Shown one piece after another: positions 1-3,573 of a stretch of DNA of 5,961 nt (positions are counted from its first letter, which is position 1; each line of letters starts with the position of its first letter). The stretch is from an uncultured Dyadobacter sp. (lineage in GTDB: Bacteria; Bacteroidota; Bacteroidia; Cytophagales; Spirosomataceae). The notes under the pieces were generated by a model, which saw only the letters and a list, made by a program, of their open reading frames with translations, did no database searches and was not told the DNA's origin. The DNA is taken from contig CAMLNK010000287.1 of NCBI GenBank assembly GCA_946481035.1, positions 1 through 5,961 of the forward strand. The letters are read 5' to 3'. Both the position numbers and the translations under genes were made by a program.

Positions 1-503
1 GGCCTGGCTTTATAGCGGGTACCGAGCCATTTCCCGTAAGCTTTCGCATTGTTTTCATTGAAAATCTCCGGCCCTTTGCCCCAGCTACTCTTGAAAACCT
101 TGTCGCCCCAGGTCGGCAGGAAGGCGATTGTCAGTCCGTAGGTTGCTGCTTTGTCGATAATGTAATCGACGTGTTTGAAGTAGTTCTCATTGGGCTGTGT
201 GGGATCGTTGTTTACAAGCGGTTTTTCACCATACGGGTTAGGCTCTCCCAGCCCATCGAATTCGGCCAGCGCCACGGCCTGAATGACCGTAAAACCTTGC
301 TCGGCGCGCTTTTGGAGGTAGTAATCGGCATCGGAGCGGTCGAGGCGGTGAAAAAGCTCCCAGGCGGTATCGCCCAGCCAGAAAAAAGGCTTGCCTTCTT
401 TGAGTAAAAACCGTTTGTTTTCACTTACCGTATAGTGTTGAGCGCGTACGCCCGCGAGCGTACAGCAGAGGACTGCCAGGATGAGGAGCCTGTTAGGTTT
501 CAT
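1..503 (-). CDS. GH140-like (DUF4038) secreted glycoside hydrolase, 5' part only
   Basis: Seen: a leftward reading frame from an ATG at 503-501 stays open to the window edge (167 full codons), so the C-terminal part is missing. Residues 1-21 form a signal peptide: a basic start (MKPNR), a hydrophobic core, and a likely signal peptidase I site after VRA, giving a mature start at Gln22. No good lipobox is present despite Cys13-Cys14. The mature part opens with [20 protein letters not shown] and continues with [11 protein letters not shown] (44-54), then the alternating helix/strand pattern of a TIM barrel ([17 protein letters not shown], 63-79; [13 protein letters not shown], 122-134). Known: this N-terminal signature is typical of DUF4038 proteins, which include GH140; the characterised Bacteroides member BT1012 is an endo-apiosidase acting on rhamnogalacturonan II. 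The catalytic acids probably lie beyond the edge. Inferred: a periplasmic or surface enzyme for plant cell-wall sugar breakdown; exact substrate unknown. It is transcribed away from the collar cassette. Confidence 0.85.
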   Translation of the reverse strand, partial: MKPNRLLILAVLCCTLAGVRAQHYTVSENKRFLLKEGKPFFWLGDTAWELFHRLDRSDADYYLQKRAEQGFTVIQAVALAEFDGLGEPNPYGEKPLVNNDPTQPNENYFKHVDYIIDKAATYGLTIAFLPTWGDKVFKSSWGKGPEIFNENNAKAYGKWLGTRYKAR

Positions 504-703
504 TTAAATTCCGGGTTTAGCTAAGTATGATCAATTCATAAAGCCGGGAATGGTCGATTCTTAATATCCGGTACCTGAATTATCTAACAAAAAAATGAGT
601 AATCGCCGCTATCGAAATTCATTTCAACAAAACAGCCCTTTCGAAAATTTTTTTCTACTTCACGATAATTTCAATCATCTCATTATCACCAAATTAATAC
701 AAT

Positions 704-711
704 TAACTTTG
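704..711 (+). promoter_or_regulatory. Candidate Bacteroidota -7 promoter box (TAACTTTG)
   Basis: TAACTTTG matches the TAnnTTTG -7 consensus of the Bacteroidota primary sigma factor and lies in the AT-rich spacer upstream of the collar cassette. No TTTG-type -33 element is seen at the usual distance upstream (roughly 677-687), so the match is half of a promoter. If used, transcription would begin near 717 and give a leader of about 300 nt before the first collar start codon. Confidence 0.35.
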
Positions 712-958
712 CATTTTTCATATGATTATACGTAGAATAATTATTACCGTTTAGTAATTTATTTCATCGAAATGACGATATATCACTAATATTGAAGTAC
801 TATTTTTACATAACCTAAACCAAACGTACCTCCTGATGAAAAGAACTTCTACATCTTCCGCTTTTGGCACTGCTGTTTTACGGGTATCCTCTTAATCAGG
901 ACAGACTACCCGTACAATACTGCTCATCAACATTCAATTCGACTACACTTCATCGATA

Positions 959-975
959 CTGCCGGTAACCGGCAG
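959..975. promoter_or_regulatory. 17-nt GC-rich palindrome in the leader of the collar cassette
   Basis: CTGCCGGT and ACCGGCAG flank a single A, giving two 8-nt arms in perfect inverted repeat; as RNA this would be a 7-bp GC-rich stem with a 3-nt UAA loop. It lies 48 bp upstream of the first collar ATG in otherwise AT-rich DNA. It could be a protein-binding operator or an mRNA hairpin affecting stability or attenuation. It is not followed by a clean T run, so a standard intrinsic terminator is less likely. Confidence 0.45.
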
Positions 976-1023
976 GGCAATCTCAGTATTTTACATTATC
1001 CATCAATTAACCCATTTCATTTT

Positions 1024-1533
1024 ATGGCTGAACCATTTCTATCTGAAATCCGGATGGTAAGTTTCAATTTCGCGCCAAAAGGCTGGGCGCAAACTAATGG
1101 GCAGTTCCTCCCTATCAATCAAAACCAGGCATTGTTCTCACTGCTTGGTACTACTTACGGGGGTGACGGGCGAACCACCTTTGCATTGCCGGACTTCCGC
1201 GGCAGGGTACCTATTCACTTCGGAAACGGGCACGATCTCGGCGAGAAGGCGGGACAGGAAGCGCACACGGTATCGATGAACGAAATGCCCGCGCACAACC
1301 ACGTTGTGAACGCCATTGACTCCGGCCCTTCGAATTCGAGTGACCCGACGGGCGCGTTTCTGGCCAACAGTTTGCCGAACAGCGCTTATTCGACAGTTCC
1401 TAATGCGCTTACGACGATCAATCCGGCCACTCTTTCAAATGTGGGCGGCAGCCAGCCACACAACAACATGCAGCCGTTCCTGGTAATCAACTTTTGCATT
1501 GCGCTGCAAGGGATTTTCCCAAGCCGAAACTAG
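1024..1533 (+). CDS. Phage tail collar-domain protein 1 (MdpB/COG4675 type)
   Basis: Seen: 169 residues, ATG preceded by an AT-rich leader without a Shine-Dalgarno sequence. The N-terminal collar signature is clear: FLSEIRMVSFNFAPKGW (5-21), NGQFLPINQNQALFSLLGTT (25-44), YGGDGRTTFALPDFRGRVP (45-63). A MPAHNH motif (88-93) follows, then a low-complexity Ser/Asn/Thr/Pro-rich variable segment (about 97-140), then the conserved end GGSQPHNNMQPF (141-152) and NFCIALQGIFPSR (156-168). Known: this architecture is that of microcystin-dependent protein (MdpB)-like proteins, related to the collar of phage short tail fibres, where HxH histidines can bind a metal on the trimer axis. No signal peptide or membrane segment is seen. 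Inferred: a trimeric fibre-like protein, first of three paralogues in a probable operon. Its function in a non-prophage setting is unknown. Confidence 0.9.
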   Translation: MAEPFLSEIRMVSFNFAPKGWAQTNGQFLPINQNQALFSLLGTTYGGDGRTTFALPDFRGRVPIHFGNGHDLGEKAGQEAHTVSMNEMPAHNHVVNAIDSGPSNSSDPTGAFLANSLPNSAYSTVPNALTTINPATLSNVGGSQPHNNMQPFLVINFCIALQGIFPSRN

Positions 1534-1587
1534 CGTCAGGCAGCTATTTCCAATCATCCAACTCAAAACACAAAACCTCAAAAGTAT

Positions 1588-2106
1588 ATGGGACAACCTT
1601 ACGTAGGAGAGATCAGACTATTTGCAGGCAACTTCGCCCCCAACGGGTGGTTGTTCTGCGAAGGGCAAACACTCCCGATATCTGAAAACGAAGTCCTTTT
1701 CCAATTGATAGGAACAACATACGGCGGCGATGGCGAGGAAACTTTCCGCATACCGGATATGCAGGGACGCCTGCCCGTTCACATGGGTAGAGGCGCGAGC
1801 GGCACTACCTACCAGATCGGAGAAAGTGCCGGAACCGAACAGGAGACGCTCACGACGCAGCAGATCCCTCAGCATACGCACGCTTTCCTGGCCAATACCG
1901 GGGGTGCCGATGTGGCCAGTCCCAAGAACGCCGTTCTCGGGACGTCCACCACAGTAAACTCCTTCCTTATCAGCACACCTGCCCAGCCCATGGCGTCGCA
2001 GGCTATCGCGCCGGTCGGTGGCAGCCAGCCCCATACGAACTTCCAGCCGTATTTGTGTATCAACTTCATCATTTCCCTGTTCGGAGTATTCCCGTCGCAA
2101 ACCTAG
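1588..2106 (+). CDS. Phage tail collar-domain protein 2 (MdpB/COG4675 type)
   Basis: Seen: 172 residues, starting 54 bp after collar gene 1. It has the same blocks as its neighbour: YVGEIRLFAGNFAPNGW (5-21), GQTLPISENEVLFQLIGTTY (26-45), GGDGEETFRIPDMQGRLPVH (46-65), QQIPQHTH (91-98, the HxH site), and the C-terminal block GGSQPHTNFQPYLCINF (144-160) with ISLFGVFPSQ (162-171). The segment between HTH and GGSQPH differs in sequence from the other two paralogues, so this central part is the fast-evolving region. It lacks an export signal. The ATG is preceded by AAAACCTCAAAAGTAT with no Shine-Dalgarno sequence; a shorter start would cut into the conserved EIR block, which supports this one. Inferred: a fibre or collar-like protein that may assemble with the products of the flanking genes; role unknown. 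Confidence 0.9.
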   Translation: MGQPYVGEIRLFAGNFAPNGWLFCEGQTLPISENEVLFQLIGTTYGGDGEETFRIPDMQGRLPVHMGRGASGTTYQIGESAGTEQETLTTQQIPQHTHAFLANTGGADVASPKNAVLGTSTTVNSFLISTPAQPMASQAIAPVGGSQPHTNFQPYLCINFIISLFGVFPSQT

Positions 2107-2151
2107 TTTCCGGCGACCGGCAATTGTAGAACCTCAAAACCTATCAATCAA

Positions 2152-2673
2152 ATGGCAGATCAATTCGTAGCAGAGATAAGAATATTCCCTTTCAACTTCC
2201 CTCCCACCGGTTGGGCATTTTGTAACGGACAGCTCATGCCCATTTCGCAAAACACGGCCTTGTTTTCATTGTTGGGAACGACCTACGGCGGCGATGGCAA
2301 ATCCACATTCTCGTTGCCCGATCTTCAGGGTAGTGCACCCATGCAGCCAGGGCAAGGCCCCGGACTTTCGCTCCATGATCTTGGAGAGATGTCGGGAGTA
2401 GAAAATGTAACATTGCTCACAAGCGAAATTCCGTTCCATACCCACGTCATGAATGCAGCGCCGGAAGCGGGCGAACTGAAAACGCCAAGTCCGAACGCCG
2501 CGCTCGCATTTTCGACGCAGGGAAATATCTATGGGACAGGATCACCCAATGCGCAGATGCATATCCAGTCAACATCGATAGCCGGGGCCACGCTTCCGCA
2601 TAATAATATGATGCCGTATCTTACTGTGAACTTCTGTATCGCATTACAAGGCATTTTCCCGCAGCGTCCATAG
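2152..2673 (+). CDS. Phage tail collar-domain protein 3 (MdpB/COG4675 type)
   Basis: Seen: 173 residues, starting 45 bp after collar gene 2. Conserved blocks are FVAEIRIFPFNFPPTGW (5-21), NGQLMPISQNTALFSLLGTT (25-44), YGGDGKSTFSLPDLQG (45-60), SEIPFHTH (91-98) and the end PHNNMMPYLTVNFCIALQG (149-167) with IFPQRP. It departs from the other two at two otherwise shared sites: the arginine after the LPDxxG turn is Ser61, and the GGSQPH element is replaced by AGATLPH (144-150). Its C-terminus (NFCIALQGIFP) is closest to paralogue 1, whereas its EIPFHTH resembles QIPQHTH of paralogue 2. There is no signal peptide. Inferred: same fold as its neighbours but a specialised copy. Three consecutive copies of equal length suggest duplication followed by division of labour, for example in a hetero-oligomer. 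Confidence 0.9.
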   Translation: MADQFVAEIRIFPFNFPPTGWAFCNGQLMPISQNTALFSLLGTTYGGDGKSTFSLPDLQGSAPMQPGQGPGLSLHDLGEMSGVENVTLLTSEIPFHTHVMNAAPEAGELKTPSPNAALAFSTQGNIYGTGSPNAQMHIQSTSIAGATLPHNNMMPYLTVNFCIALQGIFPQRP

Positions 2674-2719
2674 CGGGCACTGATAGGCATTGTTTATATT
2701 TTCTGATTTATCGTAAAAA

Positions 2720-3217
2720 ATGAAGCTTACCAATACCACTCTTGCGCTCAGGCCTATAACGCCCAAAGACGCCCCTTTTTTGAGGGAAGTCTATGCCAGT
2801 ACAAGGGAAGCAGAAATGGAGAGGGTCCCGTTCTGGACTGATCTAATGAAGAAGGAATTCCTGACCAGTCAGTTTGAGGCGCAGCACGAATACTATCAGA
2901 AAAATTATATCGGTGCCTATTTCTGGATAATTGAATTTGAAAACAAAACCATCGGGAGGCTTTACCTCCACGAAAATTTCCAAGGCAAGGGTATGCGGAT
3001 TATTGACATCAGTATCCTGCCCGACTACCGGAACCGAGGGTTTGGCCAGGCTATTTTTAAAGATCTTATGAACAGGGCAGCGGACCTGGAAAGGCCGCTC
3101 ACGATCCATGTAGAAGCCTTTAATCCGGCCAAGAATCTGTATACCCGCCTTGGATTTAAAAAAATCAGTGAAACCAATGGAGTTTATCATTTAATGGAAT
3201 GGAAACATACGATTTAA
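2720..3217 (+). CDS. GNAT-family N-acetyltransferase
   Basis: Seen: 165 residues, starting 46 bp after collar gene 3 at an ATG behind an A-rich stretch. The GNAT core is recognisable: LALRPITPKDAPFLREVYAS (8-27) as strand 1 and helix 1, IGRLYLHE (78-85), IIDISILPDYRNRGFGQAIF (94-113) as motif A with the acetyl-CoA pyrophosphate loop R104-N-R-G107-F-G109 (Q/RxxGxG/A), and VEAFNPAKNLYTRLGFKKIS (131-150) as motif B. Known: such enzymes transfer an acetyl group from acetyl-CoA to an amine. The acceptor here cannot be told from sequence. Neighbours: it sits between three collar genes and a DUF6916-type gene, which it overlaps by 19 nt, implying translational coupling. Inferred: it may modify a product of the cassette (a collar N-terminus or lysine, for instance), but a small-molecule substrate is equally possible. 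Cytoplasmic; no signal sequence. Confidence 0.9.
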   Translation: MKLTNTTLALRPITPKDAPFLREVYASTREAEMERVPFWTDLMKKEFLTSQFEAQHEYYQKNYIGAYFWIIEFENKTIGRLYLHENFQGKGMRIIDISILPDYRNRGFGQAIFKDLMNRAADLERPLTIHVEAFNPAKNLYTRLGFKKISETNGVYHLMEWKHTI

Positions 3218-3507
3218 GCCAGATAACCGCAGCAGAATTTAAAGCGCTAACCGGCGAACCGGTGGCCATCCATTTCGCAGAAAATTTTTCCCTGCCGGCT
3301 ACCATTACAACTGTCAACGAGCTGAACGGTTATACTCCCCTCGAAAGGAGTTCATTTTCAGTGGAGTTTCAGACTAATGGCGATCACAGGGTCATTGCAC
3401 AGGGGATTTTCAGGGTCGTTCATCCGGACGGAAAATACCTCGATATTTTTTTAGTTCCCATAGCCCAGGATCCGCTGGGCACGCGCTACGAAGCTGTTTT
3501 TTCTTAA
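3199..3507 (+). CDS. DUF6916-type small protein
   Basis: Seen: 102 residues; the ATG lies inside the last codons of the acetyltransferase gene (19-nt overlap, different frame), so the two are probably translationally coupled. The C-terminal half carries the pattern I associate with DUF6916: FSVEFQT (53-59), GIFRVVHPDGKYLDIFLVPI (69-88) and the ending RYEAVFS (96-102). The N-terminal part (LSQITAAEFKALTGEPVAIH, 6-25) fits the family opening in which a short helix precedes a beta-rich domain. No catalytic motif, signal peptide or membrane segment is visible; predicted strands suggest a small beta-barrel or sandwich. Inferred: a cytoplasmic partner, perhaps an adaptor, chaperone or assembly factor for the collar proteins, based only on neighbourhood. 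Assignment to DUF6916 is from memory of the family pattern. Confidence 0.8.
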   Translation: METYDLSQITAAEFKALTGEPVAIHFAENFSLPATITTVNELNGYTPLERSSFSVEFQTNGDHRVIAQGIFRVVHPDGKYLDIFLVPIAQDPLGTRYEAVFS

Positions 3508-3520
3508 CCGGACTGTCCGG
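3508..3520. other. Short GC hairpin after the DUF6916-type gene
   Basis: CCGGA-CTG-TCCGG forms a 5-bp perfect stem with a 3-nt loop beginning at the base after the TAA stop. The downstream sequence (GCCATCTCAAC) has no T run, so it is a weak terminator at best. It might stabilise or process the mRNA between the small genes and the giant downstream gene. Confidence 0.25.
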
Positions 3521-3573
3521 GCCATCTCAACTTCCAATCCTATGATTCAAAAACTATTCTTCAAACTGAAACC

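Larger units (their letters stand above)
504..1023. other. Divergent AT-rich intergenic region
   Basis: This 520-bp spacer separates the leftward glycoside hydrolase from the rightward collar cassette. It is visibly much more AT-rich than its flanks between about 590 and 830, as expected for a divergent promoter region. I see no protein-coding gene of normal length, tRNA or CRISPR. It contains a candidate rightward -7 box (704-711), a 10-nt perfect AT palindrome AATAATTATT (736-745), a 19-codon mini-ORF (836-895) and a GC-rich palindrome (959-975). No CAAAnnTA (a leftward -7 box) was found upstream of the hydrolase, so its promoter is unassigned. Confidence 0.7.

Noticed and set aside
171..407. 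Rightward 78-codon frame near the left edge
   Set aside because: It is antisense to the GH140-like gene, whose signal peptide and DUF4038 signature are clear.
736..758. AT-only palindrome AATAATTATT and the nearby ATTAC/GTAAT inverted repeat
   Set aside because: Short AT palindromes are expected by chance in such AT-rich DNA; there is no further support for an operator.
1618..2100. Leftward 160-codon frame opposite collar gene 2
   Set aside because: The forward frame encodes an unmistakable collar protein homologous to both neighbours; the reverse translation shows no domain.
1575..2139. Repeated ACCTCAAAA (1575-1583 and 2131-2139) ahead of collar genes 2 and 3
   Set aside because: Only nine bases, at different distances from the start codons (4 and 12 bp), so not convincing as a translation or regulatory signal.
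1024..2673. Prophage or tailocin remnant
   Set aside because: Collar domains alone do not make a prophage. No other phage gene, attachment site or integrase is visible, although the flanks beyond the window could not be examined.
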